Source of the DNA: Patescibacteria group bacterium UBA6023
Lineage (GTDB): Bacteria; Patescibacteriota; Minisyncoccia; Phycocordibacterales; UBA6899
Assembly: GCA_002429425.1 (NCBI GenBank)
Contig: DIZR01000038.1
Location: forward strand, 5,236-28,822
DNA length: 23,587 nucleotides
Direction of reading: 5' to 3'
This document shows, one piece after another, positions 1 through 7,818 of this stretch. The notes beneath the pieces were generated by a model. It was given only the letters and a program-made list of their open reading frames with translations, had not been told where the DNA came from and did not search any database. The translations under genes were made by a program, and so were the position numbers. Position 1 is the stretch's first letter. Each line of letters opens with the position of its first letter.

Positions 1-92
1 GTTTTGGGGTGGATTGGGTGCTGTGGCTATTTAGATTTCACCGCCGCGTTGTATCTTCGAGTGCACTATTTTTTTATTTATCTATATTCACT

Positions 93-98
93 TATAAT
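93..98 (+). promoter_or_regulatory. Leaderless -10 box of murB
   Basis: A perfect TATAAT ends six bases before the murB ATG at 105. Since transcription normally starts about seven bases after the -10 hexamer, the mRNA is predicted to begin at the start codon itself. No convincing -35 hexamer is seen at the usual spacing; the upstream sequence is a T-rich run. The prediction comes from sequence alone. Confidence 0.6.
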
Positions 99-104
99 GA
101 TGAA

Positions 105-1136
105 ATGCAAATACGTGAACAGGTGTTACTCTCGGAATATACAACGATGAAGATTGGAGGAGTTGCGCAATTTTTTATTGAGGTAACAACAATTAATGAA
201 CTCAAAGAGGCGATGATATTTGCGCAAGAGAAAAATATCCCTTTTTTTATTTTAGGAGGTGGTTCAAACGTGCTCATTGATGATCGAGGTTTTGCTGGTC
301 TCGTCATACACATGGTAATCATGGAAATTGAATGGGAGGAATCGGATAATCATATTCTCGCGACCGTTGGTGCTGGAGAGACGTGGGATAATTTCGTTGC
401 AACTACAGTGGAAAAAAATTATTCCGGTCTTGAAAATCTTTCGAGTATCCCAGGCACGGTGGGTGCATCTGCAGTACAAAATATCGGCGCATATGGAGTT
501 GAGGCGCGAGAATTAATTATTTCGGTTGAAGTGTATGATGGAGAAAATAACACACTACGTACACTCACCAATGCCGAATGTGCATTCGGGTATCGTGAAA
601 GTATTTTTAAGACAAATAAACATCTTATTATTACTCGGGTGAAATTTACACTTGCAAAGGAATATATACCAAAGCAGAATTACAAGGATATCGCTCTATA
701 TATAGAGGAAAATGGGGTAGTGGCATTGTCGCTGTCAGAGATGCGTGCGGCGGTTATGTCTATACGAGCGAAGAAATTTCCTGATCTTCGTGAGTATGGA
801 ACTGCTGGTTCTTTTTTTAAAAATCCCATTGTCTCACGGGCTGTTGCAGATAATTTTCTTCAACAATATCCGAATGCACCACACTATGAAGCGGGAGAAG
901 GGATGATAAAACTTTCTGCGGCATGGATCATCGATCATGTGCTTATGATGAAAGGTGTACGTGATGGTGATGTTGGTACGTGGAATGCACAAGCACTTGT
1001 TGTTTTGAATTATGGTGATGCAACGAGTGATGAGATGAAGAAGTTTGTGAAAAAAATTGCTGATGCTTCATTTGAAAAAATAAAAATTACTCTCGAGCCT
1101 GAAGTAATACTTATTGATGCAGAAAAAAATTTTTGA
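105..1136 (+). CDS. murB: UDP-N-acetylenolpyruvoylglucosamine reductase (MurB)
   Basis: MurB is the FAD- and NADPH-dependent cytosolic enzyme that reduces UDP-GlcNAc-enolpyruvate to UDP-MurNAc, the second committed step of peptidoglycan precursor synthesis. The FAD-binding stretch FFILGGGSNVLIDD lies near residues 50-63, the catalytic-serine motif GTAGSFFKNP has Ser at residue 236, the FGYRES motif carries the conserved Arg, and the C-terminal EPEV supplies the catalytic Glu. The reading frame is open back to position 9, but the extra 32 residues are unlike MurB, whereas ATG 105 gives the normal N-terminus (343 residues) and sits six bases after a TATAAT. The gene ends in TGA, which shows that TGA is a stop here. 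No other mur gene is adjacent. The identification is firm. Confidence 0.95.
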   Translation: MQIREQVLLSEYTTMKIGGVAQFFIEVTTINELKEAMIFAQEKNIPFFILGGGSNVLIDDRGFAGLVIHMVIMEIEWEESDNHILATVGAGETWDNFVATTVEKNYSGLENLSSIPGTVGASAVQNIGAYGVEARELIISVEVYDGENNTLRTLTNAECAFGYRESIFKTNKHLIITRVKFTLAKEYIPKQNYKDIALYIEENGVVALSLSEMRAAVMSIRAKKFPDLREYGTAGSFFKNPIVSRAVADNFLQQYPNAPHYEAGEGMIKLSAAWIIDHVLMMKGVRDGDVGTWNAQALVVLNYGDATSDEMKKFVKKIADASFEKIKITLEPEVILIDAEKNF

Positions 1137-1137
1137 G

Positions 1138-1146
1138 TTATCCACA
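1138..1146 (+). other. DnaA-box-like 9-mer
   Basis: TTATCCACA matches the classical high-affinity DnaA box and lies directly behind the murB stop. A second identical 9-mer is at 13870-13878. Neither lies in a cluster, and no dnaA or dnaN gene is near, so replication-origin function is not supported. They could be titration or regulatory sites, or chance. Confidence 0.3.
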
Positions 1147-1164
1147 TCTTTCTTTTAAAACGTA

Positions 1165-1193
1165 TTGAGTGTGAATGCATAGCAAGAGATAAT
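1165..1193 (+). promoter_or_regulatory. Predicted promoter of the Ala/Lys-repeat peptide gene
   Basis: TTGAGT (1165-1170), a 17-bp spacer and GATAAT (1188-1193) form a good sigma-70-type promoter. Transcription from about 1200 would give a leader of roughly 107 nt before the ATG at 1307, unlike the leaderless genes elsewhere in the window. Confidence 0.5.
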
Positions 1194-1202
1194 AGTAGTA
1201 GG

Positions 1203-1241
1203 AGTGTTCGTTGCTAACAAAGAAAAATTTTCAAGAACACT
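1203..1241 (+). promoter_or_regulatory. 5' leader hairpin
   Basis: GAGTGTTC (1203-1210) and GAACACTC (1234-1241) are perfect 8-bp inverted repeats separated by an A-rich 23-nt loop. The hairpin would form right at the 5' end of the transcript predicted from the promoter at 1165-1193. It could stabilise the mRNA or control expression; no T-run follows, so it is not a terminator. Confidence 0.4.
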
Positions 1242-1306
1242 CACATCACATTGATGCTCTAAGGTCGAAGCATACATTTTTATTCATCACAATAATTTCC
1301 ACTACT

Positions 1307-1387
1307 ATGGCAGCAAAAAAGAAGGTAGCAGCAAAGAAGAAACCAGCAGCAAAGAAGAAGGTTGCAGCAAAGAAGAAGAAGGCATAA
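1307..1387 (+). CDS. 26-residue Ala/Lys-repeat histone-H1-like peptide
   Basis: The ATG at 1307 opens a 26-codon frame ending in TAA. The product is four near-perfect hexapeptide units of the form (V/P)AAKKK after the initial Met, so about half of it is lysine and nearly all the rest alanine. Such AAKKK-type repeats occur in the C-terminal tails of histone H1 and of bacterial H1-like proteins (for example HctB and AlgP), which bind DNA or RNA without a fixed fold. The frame has its own predicted promoter, a hairpin-bearing leader and a strong terminator just after the stop, which argues for a real transcription unit. The function is inferred: nucleoid or RNA binding. A related lysine-rich tail is on the peroxiredoxin at 16466. 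Confidence 0.65.
   Translation: MAAKKKVAAKKKPAAKKKVAAKKKKA
1310..1381 (+). repeat. 18-nt tandem repeats encoding AAKKK units
   Basis: About four copies of an 18-nt unit built around gcagcaaagaagaa run head to tail and encode the (V/P)AAKKK units. Such a tract can change length by slippage in steps of six residues without breaking the frame. Confidence 0.7.
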
Positions 1388-1408
1388 ATACCCTTTTTCC
1401 CACATAAT

Positions 1409-1440
1409 AAAAACTCCCCAAAAGGGAGTTTTTATTTTGT
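1409..1440 (+). terminator. Rho-independent terminator
   Basis: AAAAACTCCC (1409-1418), loop CAAAA and GGGAGTTTTT (1424-1433) form a perfect 10-bp hairpin followed by ATTTTGT. It closes the short peptide gene and, because of the A-tract on the left arm, could also work on the opposite strand. Confidence 0.85.
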
Positions 1441-1536
1441 TAAAATATTTTTTTTGGGAAGACCCTTAAGAACTCCACATGTTGTCTCTCGAAATTGAAC
1501 ATATTGATATCGTTTTCATTTTTTTGCCTAGTGCGC

Positions 1537-1542
1537 TATAGT
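1537..1542 (+). promoter_or_regulatory. Possible secA -10 box
   Basis: TATAGT lies within TTTTTTGCCTAGTGCGCTATAGT, about 60 bases ahead of the secA ATG. TTGCCT-like sequence upstream is spaced too closely to be a canonical -35, so the call is tentative. A start here would give a leader of about 54 nt with no obvious Shine-Dalgarno sequence. The rest of 1442-1602 shows nothing else. Confidence 0.35.
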
Positions 1543-1602
1543 GGATGAATTCTTATCAGTGTGGTAGCTAGTAATAAATCCTGATGATGAGTACATCCCG
1601 AT

Positions 1603-4098
1603 ATGATTAAATTTTTGAATAATATATTTCCCAGTGAATCGCAAAAAGAGATAAAAAAACTCTATCCGATTGTTGCCCAAATAAATGAGTTTGAGCCAGC
1701 GATACAAAAACTTTCCGATGCTTTGCTTGCTCAAAAGACACTTGAATTTAAGGAACGCCTCGAAGCTGGTGAAACGCTCGATGACATTCTTCCTGAAGCA
1801 TTTGCGGTAGTGCGTGAGGCATCGCTGCGTACACTTGGACAGCGACACTACGATGTGCAACTTATGGGTGGGATGATCTTGCATAATAGTGGTATTCCCG
1901 AAATGCGCACCGGAGAAGGAAAGACACTCGTTGCAACACTTCCGACATATTTGAATGCACTTACGGGGCGTGGGGTGCACGTGATCACGGTGAATGATTA
2001 TCTCTCACGTCGTGACGCCGTGTGGATGGGACAAATCTACGCCTTCCTCGGACTTTCAGTTGGCGTAATTAATCATGACTCGTCATACCTCTATGACCCT
2101 GCTCAAAAAGAACACGATGAAGACCGTGATGAAGTAGGTTCTTTCCGTGTGTTCTATGAATTTCTTCGTCCATGTACGCGACCGCAAGCGTATCAAGCGG
2201 ACATTACCTATGGAACGAACAATGAATTTGGTTTTGACTATTTGCGGGACAATATTTCCTACGAAGCGAGTGCACTTCGTCAACGTGAGCACAATTACGT
2301 CATTGTCGATGAAATTGACTCTATATTAATAGATGAAGCACGTACTCCGCTCATCATTTCTGCCCCCGCGCAAGAATCAGAGAGTCTGTATGGTACGTTT
2401 GCGACAATTGCCTCAAAGATGGTTGAGGTGGATGATTATACTATTGATGAAAAGCTAAAGGCGACGCAGATTACTGAAGAGGGAATTGACAAGGCAGAGA
2501 AACTTCTTGGTATTGAAAATATCTATACAGAAAAGGGAGTAAAATATGTCCATCATCTTGAAACTGCAGTACGTGCAAAGGCGCTCTTTGTGCGCGATCG
2601 TGAATATGTTGTGCGTGATGACGAGGTTGTTATCGTCGATGAATTTACCGGTCGTCTTCAGCCAGGACGCCGATGGTCCGAAGGGTTGCATCAGGCGATC
2701 GAAGCGAAGGAGGGTGTGCGCGTGCAACAGGAGAGTCGTACGATGGCGTCGATTACCTTTCAAAATTACTTTAAACTTTACGACAAGCTTTCAGGGATGA
2801 CGGGAACTGCGCTTACTTCGAAGGAAGAATTCTATAAAATCTACGGACTCGAGGTGATACCGGTACCCCCCAATAGACCGTCCGCACGTCTCGATCAGCT
2901 TGATCAGATTTTCCAAACAGAAAATGGTAAATTTTCTGCGATCGCACGTCGCGTCAAGGAGGTACACGCAAATGGTCAGCCGGTACTTATCGGTACAGTA
3001 TCCATTGAGAAAAATGAATTGCTCTCAGCGTTCCTTGCGCGCGAGGGGGTGCCACATGAAGTATTGAATGCAAAGAATCATGAGCGTGAAGGAGAGATAA
3101 TTGCGCAAGCAGGACGCCTGGGTTCAGTGGTGATTGCAACAAACATGGCGGGTCGTGGTGTTGATATCAAGCTTGGGGGAAATCCTGCAACAGAAGAAGA
3201 AGCCGAGGCAGTAAAAAAAGTGAATGGACTTTTTGTTTTAGGTACTGAACGGCATGATGCTCGGCGTATTGATAATCAGCTTCGCGGACGTTCAGGTCGA
3301 CAGGGAGACCCCGGTGAGACACAATTTTATGTTTCTCTTGAGGATTCACTCATGCGTATTTTTGCCTCAGACACCATCAAGACAATGATGGGGCGCTTTG
3401 GAATTCCCGAAGACCAGCCCATTGAACAGAAGATGATCACTCGTGCCTTGGAAAATGCACAGACAAAGATCGAAGGATTTAACTTTGATGCACGCAAACA
3501 CGTGCTTCAGTATGACAACATCATTAATTTACATAGGCGGACAATGTATGCTCGGCGTAGGAAATTATTGCTTGGTTCAAAGGAAGAAGCAAGGGAATAT
3601 TTTGACGAGCTACTTTCGAAGGCAGGTGAGATGGGGGAGAGTGCCGAAGTATCGCGCGATGAGAAAATTGCCGCAATCGGAGAGGATGCATTTTACGATG
3701 TTGTGCGTCGACTTGCACTCCAGACGAATGATATGTTCTGGATTGACCATCTCGAGCTTATGGACTACGCACGTTCGTCGGTAAATCTTCGCGCATACGG
3801 ACAACGTGATCCACTTGTTGAATACAAACGTGAGGCGTTGCGACTGTATCGTGAAATGGAGGAATCCATTGCCGTGCATATTATCGAAATGATTCCGCGT
3901 ATTCAAGTAGAAGCACTCGTGAAGGCAGAAGATGAACTCAAGAAAGTTGAATCACAAATGACGCTTGCTGGTGGGGGAACGACGGGGGCTGATACACCAA
4001 AAACACAAACCAAATCAACCAATGAACCGGAGATTGGTCGCAACGACCCATGTTTCTGCGGTTCAGGAAAAAAGTTTAAAAAATGCCACGGCGTGTAA
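1603..4098 (+). CDS. secA: Preprotein translocase ATPase SecA
   Basis: SecA is the ATP-driven motor that pushes unfolded preproteins through SecYEG. The product has 831 residues, slightly short for the family. Walker A is MRTGEGKT (101-108), Walker B is VDEIDSILIDEARTP (near 235-249), motif VI is QLRGRSGRQGDPG (559-571), and the C-terminus is an intact SEC-C zinc finger (C817, C819, C828, H829), the usual SecB- or ribosome-binding end. An extra acidic and aromatic segment of about 30 residues (near 160-195) lies before the conserved ADITYGTNNEFGFDYLRDN block and is absent from E. coli SecA. It is the only Sec component in the window and presumably exports the surface proteins encoded from 20743 onward. 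It is followed ten bases later by the broken Nudix gene, probably in one transcript. Confidence 0.97.
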   Translation: MIKFLNNIFPSESQKEIKKLYPIVAQINEFEPAIQKLSDALLAQKTLEFKERLEAGETLDDILPEAFAVVREASLRTLGQRHYDVQLMGGMILHNSGIPEMRTGEGKTLVATLPTYLNALTGRGVHVITVNDYLSRRDAVWMGQIYAFLGLSVGVINHDSSYLYDPAQKEHDEDRDEVGSFRVFYEFLRPCTRPQAYQADITYGTNNEFGFDYLRDNISYEASALRQREHNYVIVDEIDSILIDEARTPLIISAPAQESESLYGTFATIASKMVEVDDYTIDEKLKATQITEEGIDKAEKLLGIENIYTEKGVKYVHHLETAVRAKALFVRDREYVVRDDEVVIVDEFTGRLQPGRRWSEGLHQAIEAKEGVRVQQESRTMASITFQNYFKLYDKLSGMTGTALTSKEEFYKIYGLEVIPVPPNRPSARLDQLDQIFQTENGKFSAIARRVKEVHANGQPVLIGTVSIEKNELLSAFLAREGVPHEVLNAKNHEREGEIIAQAGRLGSVVIATNMAGRGVDIKLGGNPATEEEAEAVKKVNGLFVLGTERHDARRIDNQLRGRSGRQGDPGETQFYVSLEDSLMRIFASDTIKTMMGRFGIPEDQPIEQKMITRALENAQTKIEGFNFDARKHVLQYDNIINLHRRTMYARRRKLLLGSKEEAREYFDELLSKAGEMGESAEVSRDEKIAAIGEDAFYDVVRRLALQTNDMFWIDHLELMDYARSSVNLRAYGQRDPLVEYKREALRLYREMEESIAVHIIEMIPRIQVEALVKAEDELKKVESQMTLAGGGTTGADTPKTQTKSTNEPEIGRNDPCFCGSGKKFKKCHGV

Positions 4099-4108
4099 TA
4101 ATAGGACA

Positions 4109-4527
4109 ATGACGCAGGACAGACCATTGACGGGCATCGGGGTGATGATATTTCGTGAGCGGAAAATATTGCTTGGTAAACGTATCGGTGCTCATGGCGC
4201 AGGTGAGTATGTATTTCCCGGTGGCATCTCGAGTATATGGAGTCATTCGAAGAGTGCGCACGTCGGGAGACGCGAGAAGAATGTGGTATGGAGATCATGA
4301 ACATTCGCTTCATACTTCTTTCAAATGTAAAAACATATACCCCGAAGCATTATGTGCATATCGGACTCACTGCTTTCTGGGAGAGCGGGGAACCTGTTGT
4401 GCGTGAGCCGGAAAAATGTGAAGGATGGGAATGGCATGCACTCGACGATCTCCCTCATCCGCTTTTTGAGCCAGCAAAGCGCATGATCGAGTGCAACGCA
4501 CAAAGTGTGGTATATATAGATACCTAA
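4109..4527 (+). pseudogene. Nudix hydrolase (NUDT15/MutT-like), frameshifted
   Basis: ATG 4109, with AGGA just upstream and ten bases after the secA stop, begins GIGVMIFRERKILLGKRIGAHGAGEYVFPGG and then loses frame inside the Nudix box. Starting at 4225 the next frame reads HLEYMESFEECARRETREECGME, so the two halves together give a perfect Gx5Ex7REUxEExGU motif. One G is missing at 4223-4224 (GGT GG-CAT). The second half continues with a KHYVHIGLTAFW segment typical of nucleotide-pool-cleaning Nudix enzymes and ends in TAA at 4527; the repaired protein would have about 139 residues. Intact relatives hydrolyse oxidised or non-canonical nucleoside triphosphates. No slippery heptamer is visible, so programmed -1 frameshifting is unlikely. 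Either a real recent mutation or a one-base sequence error would explain it. Confidence 0.85.
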
Positions 4528-4571
4528 CAACAAGAGAATCGAGACACACTCGCGGAAATAAAAAAATAGTT

Positions 4572-4577
4572 TATAAT
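4572..4577 (+). promoter_or_regulatory. -10 box of the MFS gene
   Basis: A perfect TATAAT ends nine bases before the ATG at 4587, predicting a leader of zero to about three bases. It decides the start: the frame is open upstream to 4491 but that part overlaps the Nudix gene. Confidence 0.55.
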
Positions 4578-4586
4578 CACCAGTCC

Positions 4587-5846
4587 ATGCACAATCATAC
4601 CCGCGCACTTTTTACCCTATTTTTCACCATTTTTCTCGATATGGTCGGGGTGGGCATTCTTATTCCCATTATACCGATACTTTTTGCAGATCCCGTATCG
4701 CCACATTATCTCCTTCCCGCAGGAACATCTGTACAAACGGGATATGTCTATCTTGGGATCATGCTCGCACTCTTCTCGCTTGGACAATTCATTGCGGCAC
4801 CCATTATTGGACAACTTTCCGATCGCTATGGGAGAAAGAAATTACTTATTATTTCCATTATTGGCACGGTCATTGGCCAGGCACTTTTTGCGGTGGGAAT
4901 TTTTTTCAAGATACTCCCACTCCTTTTCTTCGTGCGTCTATTCACGGGAATTACGACGGGGAATGTGGTCATCGCTCAGGCATCGGTTGCTGACCTTACG
5001 ACACCGGAAAATCGTGCAAAGAATTTTGGATTAATTGGCGCTGCGTTCGGACTTGGCTTTGTGGTTGGTCCATTTATTGGAGGAAGACTTGCGGACCCTA
5101 CGCTCATTTCATGGTTCAATGCTGCAACGCCGTTCATGTTCGCCTCGTTGTTATCTTTGCTTAATCTTTTGTTTGTAGTGAAAATGTTTAGAGAAACAAA
5201 TCAACATATAAAAAAAGTGGAGCGTATCAAGTGGGGGAAGTCGTTGCATAATATTACCCATGCATTTAATGCAAAAAAGTTACGCCCAGTTTTTTTGACA
5301 AGTTTTTTGTTTCAAATGGGTTTTTCGTTTTACACGACATTTGCGAGTGTATTTCTATTTTATCGTTTTGGTTTTACTGAAAGTTCTATTGGTAATTATT
5401 TTGCATATGTAGGGTTATGGATTGTGTTTAGTCAGGCAGTAGTGACTCGTCTGGTAAGCAAAAAATTTAGCGAAGTAGTAATCATTCAAAATTCTTTGGT
5501 GATCGTGGGATTGATGATTCTTGGTATTTTCCTTTCTCCGGAGTCGACGTGGATATATGTTATTGTGCCATTTTTTGCGATGGCAATAGGACTTTCTCAG
5601 GCAAATATTACCTCGCTCCTTTCGCGTTCCGCAGGTCCTGCAATGCAAGGAGAGGTGCTCGGTATTAATGGGAGTTTAAATGCGTTAGCGATGACACTCC
5701 CTCCACTTATTTCCGGATTTATTGCCGCGACATTTGAGCCATCTGCGCCACTTGCGATCTCTGCATTTATCGTCATTGCAAGCGGGCTCTATTTTAATAA
5801 TCATATACGAAGAAATAAGAATCTTGTGAGCGTACAATTGCAATAA
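4587..5846 (+). CDS. MFS transporter, TetA/drug:H+ antiporter type
   Basis: This is a twelve-helix major facilitator protein of 419 residues. The first helix carries DMVGVGILIPIIP, typical of TetA-like DHA1 antiporters, and the loop between helices 2 and 3 carries motif A, GQLSDRYGRKK (75-85). The second half repeats the six-helix pattern. The substrate cannot be told from sequence; proton-coupled efflux of a small molecule is the family role. I start it at 4587 because the in-frame upstream 32 codons overlap the Nudix gene, are charged and un-MFS-like, and a TATAAT lies just ahead of ATG 4587. It may be read separately from secA. Confidence 0.9.
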   Translation: MHNHTRALFTLFFTIFLDMVGVGILIPIIPILFADPVSPHYLLPAGTSVQTGYVYLGIMLALFSLGQFIAAPIIGQLSDRYGRKKLLIISIIGTVIGQALFAVGIFFKILPLLFFVRLFTGITTGNVVIAQASVADLTTPENRAKNFGLIGAAFGLGFVVGPFIGGRLADPTLISWFNAATPFMFASLLSLLNLLFVVKMFRETNQHIKKVERIKWGKSLHNITHAFNAKKLRPVFLTSFLFQMGFSFYTTFASVFLFYRFGFTESSIGNYFAYVGLWIVFSQAVVTRLVSKKFSEVVIIQNSLVIVGLMILGIFLSPESTWIYVIVPFFAMAIGLSQANITSLLSRSAGPAMQGEVLGINGSLNALAMTLPPLISGFIAATFEPSAPLAISAFIVIASGLYFNNHIRRNKNLVSVQLQ

Positions 5847-5874
5847 AATCCCTTTTCATTCTTATTTGTCACTG

Positions 5875-5880
5875 TATACT
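5875..5880 (+). promoter_or_regulatory. -10 box of the DUF2339/DUF3999 operon
   Basis: TATACT, preceded by TG, ends ten bases before the ATG at 5891. A very short leader of a few bases is predicted. A TTG codon at 5882 is a possible earlier start but would lie upstream of the expected transcript start. Confidence 0.45.
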
Positions 5881-5890
5881 GTTGGTATAT

Positions 5891-7813
5891 ATGGATTATT
5901 TATTCTACTCATTCCTCGGAGGAGTTTGGCCACTTATTATTATTGGAACATTTATTTATTTTGGTGTAAAAATTTCGAGACTGAATAAGCGAATCAGTAT
6001 TCTTGAGTCGAAGGAGTTTACGCAAAAGAGTGTGCAATTGGATGAAATGAGTGTCACGGCTGAAGCCAATCCTCCCGTAATGAATGTCACTTCTTCACCC
6101 GCCCCCACTCCAACACAAGATACCGAAACACAAGAAGAGACAACCGCACGTTGGCTTGGGTGGCTTGGGGCGGTGATGCTCCTTCTTGGTGTCTCATTCT
6201 TTCTGAAGTATGCATTTGATCATTGGATAGGTCCGATGGGTCAAGTTTCGATCGGAATCATTGGTGGTCTCACTATCATGAGTATCGGACAGAAACTTCG
6301 TGTAAAATATTTGAACTACAGTGATATGTTGCTTGGTGTGGGAATCGGCACTCTCTATCTTGCTATCTATGCTGGTTATGCATTTTATCATCCTGCGGTG
6401 ATTGGATCATCGGTCGCATTTATACTAATGATGCTGATCACGACACTCGCCATGGTGATTGCGGTTGTGGGTGATTCCATCGGACTTGCTGTTATCGGTA
6501 CGCTCGGTGGATTCCTTACTCCAATGCTTCTGTCGACGGGGGAGAATCATCTGGTGATGCTTTCACTGTATATGATTATTCTTAATATTGGAGTACTCGG
6601 TGTATCGTGGTTTACGAAATGGACGAAGCTTAACTACCTTGCATTCGTTGGTACCCTCATACTCTTTAGTGGATGGATGAGTGCATATTACTGGCGAGAC
6701 CCCGACAATCAGCTCACACTGACATTTTTCTTCCTCACAATATTTTTTCTCATTTTCCTCACGAATTCAATTTTACATCACCTTACCCGCAAGGAACCAT
6801 CGGCGGTAAGTGATCTTGTTCTGCTCGCACTTAATGCAATGTGGTACTTCGGTGTGTGTTATCGCATTCTTGAACCACAACATCATGACTTCCTTGGATT
6901 TTTTGCATTACTCCTCGCGGTGCTCTATTTTGCGGTTGCATACGTTGCATACTCGAGTAATAAACATGATCGTACACTCAATCTCACACTCCCCGGTATT
7001 GCGGTGGTGTTCCTGTCGATTGCAATTCCACTCCAGCTCACAGAATATTGGATCTCGATCGCATGGCTCGTTGAGTCAGTTGTACTTGTGTATGTTGGAC
7101 TCATGATAAAAGAGAAGCCGATACAAGTGTTTGGCTGGATTGTGCTTTTGCTCGGAATGATATCCATGATGAGCGAGGTGGGACACATTCGCAATATTGT
7201 CATGAATAATAATCTCGTTTCCCTTACTCCGATTTTTAATATGGGATTCTTCCTGCTCATGCTTGGAGTTATTGTATTTGGAATGATTGCGAAACTCTAT
7301 GCAAAATGGCAACAACCCGAAGGAGAGTGGAAGAATATTATTGCGATTTTCTTGGTGTTGGGAAATTTGTTGATGATATATGCACTTACCACGGAAGTAT
7401 CACAAAAGTTTAATCAAGATATTGTTCATCTCTCAAATTCACAACAGCATGATGCCATGCGGAGTGCTGTGTACAATGGAGGAGTTCAGAGCCTGAACTA
7501 TCAAGGGCAGATTTTAGATAGTGCAAGTGCGATTGAAGTATTGCGAAACAAGAATGACACGACCATATCAGTACTTTGGGCAATATATGCAACAATACTG
7601 CTTGTTACTGGGTTCATGCGTCGCGTGCGCGTATTGCGATTATTCGGTCTTATTTTCTTTTTCATTACCGCATTCCGTGTCTTGATAGAAGTGGGCGCGC
7701 TAGGACCACTGTATCGTATTATTTCGACAATGGCGTTTGGGGTAATCGCTGTTGCCGCGGCATTTTTATATGCGAAGTATAAACATCGCCTGAAGGAAAT
7801 CATTTACGACTAA
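5891..7813 (+). CDS. DUF2339 polytopic membrane protein
   Basis: The 640-residue product starts with one membrane helix, followed by a short charged coiled-coil-like stretch, a Pro/Thr-rich linker (about residues 55-85), and then the family signature ARWLGWLGAVMLLLGVSFF with GPMGQVSIGIIGGL. More than a dozen hydrophobic segments follow to the end. DUF2339 proteins are predicted inner-membrane proteins of unknown function. A loop near residues 500-550 is polar and probably lies outside the membrane. The DUF3999 gene starts five bases downstream; the two families are commonly neighbours in other bacteria, which suggests one envelope complex. No enzymatic residues can be named. Confidence 0.85.
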   Translation: MDYLFYSFLGGVWPLIIIGTFIYFGVKISRLNKRISILESKEFTQKSVQLDEMSVTAEANPPVMNVTSSPAPTPTQDTETQEETTARWLGWLGAVMLLLGVSFFLKYAFDHWIGPMGQVSIGIIGGLTIMSIGQKLRVKYLNYSDMLLGVGIGTLYLAIYAGYAFYHPAVIGSSVAFILMMLITTLAMVIAVVGDSIGLAVIGTLGGFLTPMLLSTGENHLVMLSLYMIILNIGVLGVSWFTKWTKLNYLAFVGTLILFSGWMSAYYWRDPDNQLTLTFFFLTIFFLIFLTNSILHHLTRKEPSAVSDLVLLALNAMWYFGVCYRILEPQHHDFLGFFALLLAVLYFAVAYVAYSSNKHDRTLNLTLPGIAVVFLSIAIPLQLTEYWISIAWLVESVVLVYVGLMIKEKPIQVFGWIVLLLGMISMMSEVGHIRNIVMNNNLVSLTPIFNMGFFLLMLGVIVFGMIAKLYAKWQQPEGEWKNIIAIFLVLGNLLMIYALTTEVSQKFNQDIVHLSNSQQHDAMRSAVYNGGVQSLNYQGQILDSASAIEVLRNKNDTTISVLWAIYATILLVTGFMRRVRVLRLFGLIFFFITAFRVLIEVGALGPLYRIISTMAFGVIAVAAAFLYAKYKHRLKEIIYD

Positions 7814-7818
7814 TACTC

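Noticed and set aside
9-104. N-terminal extension of murB from an upstream ATG
   Set aside because: The 32 extra residues do not resemble MurB, and the TATAAT at 93-98 lies inside them directly ahead of ATG 105.
1310-1381. Tandem repeats as a CRISPR-like array
   Set aside because: The units are contiguous, with no spacers, and they encode the Ala/Lys peptide.
4217-4227. Programmed -1 frameshift in the Nudix gene
   Set aside because: There is no X-XXY-YYZ slippery heptamer or obvious downstream stimulator, and a simple missing G in the GG run explains it.
4491-4586. Longer start for the MFS gene
   Set aside because: It overlaps the Nudix gene, encodes a charged non-family stretch, and lies upstream of the predicted promoter at 4572-4577.
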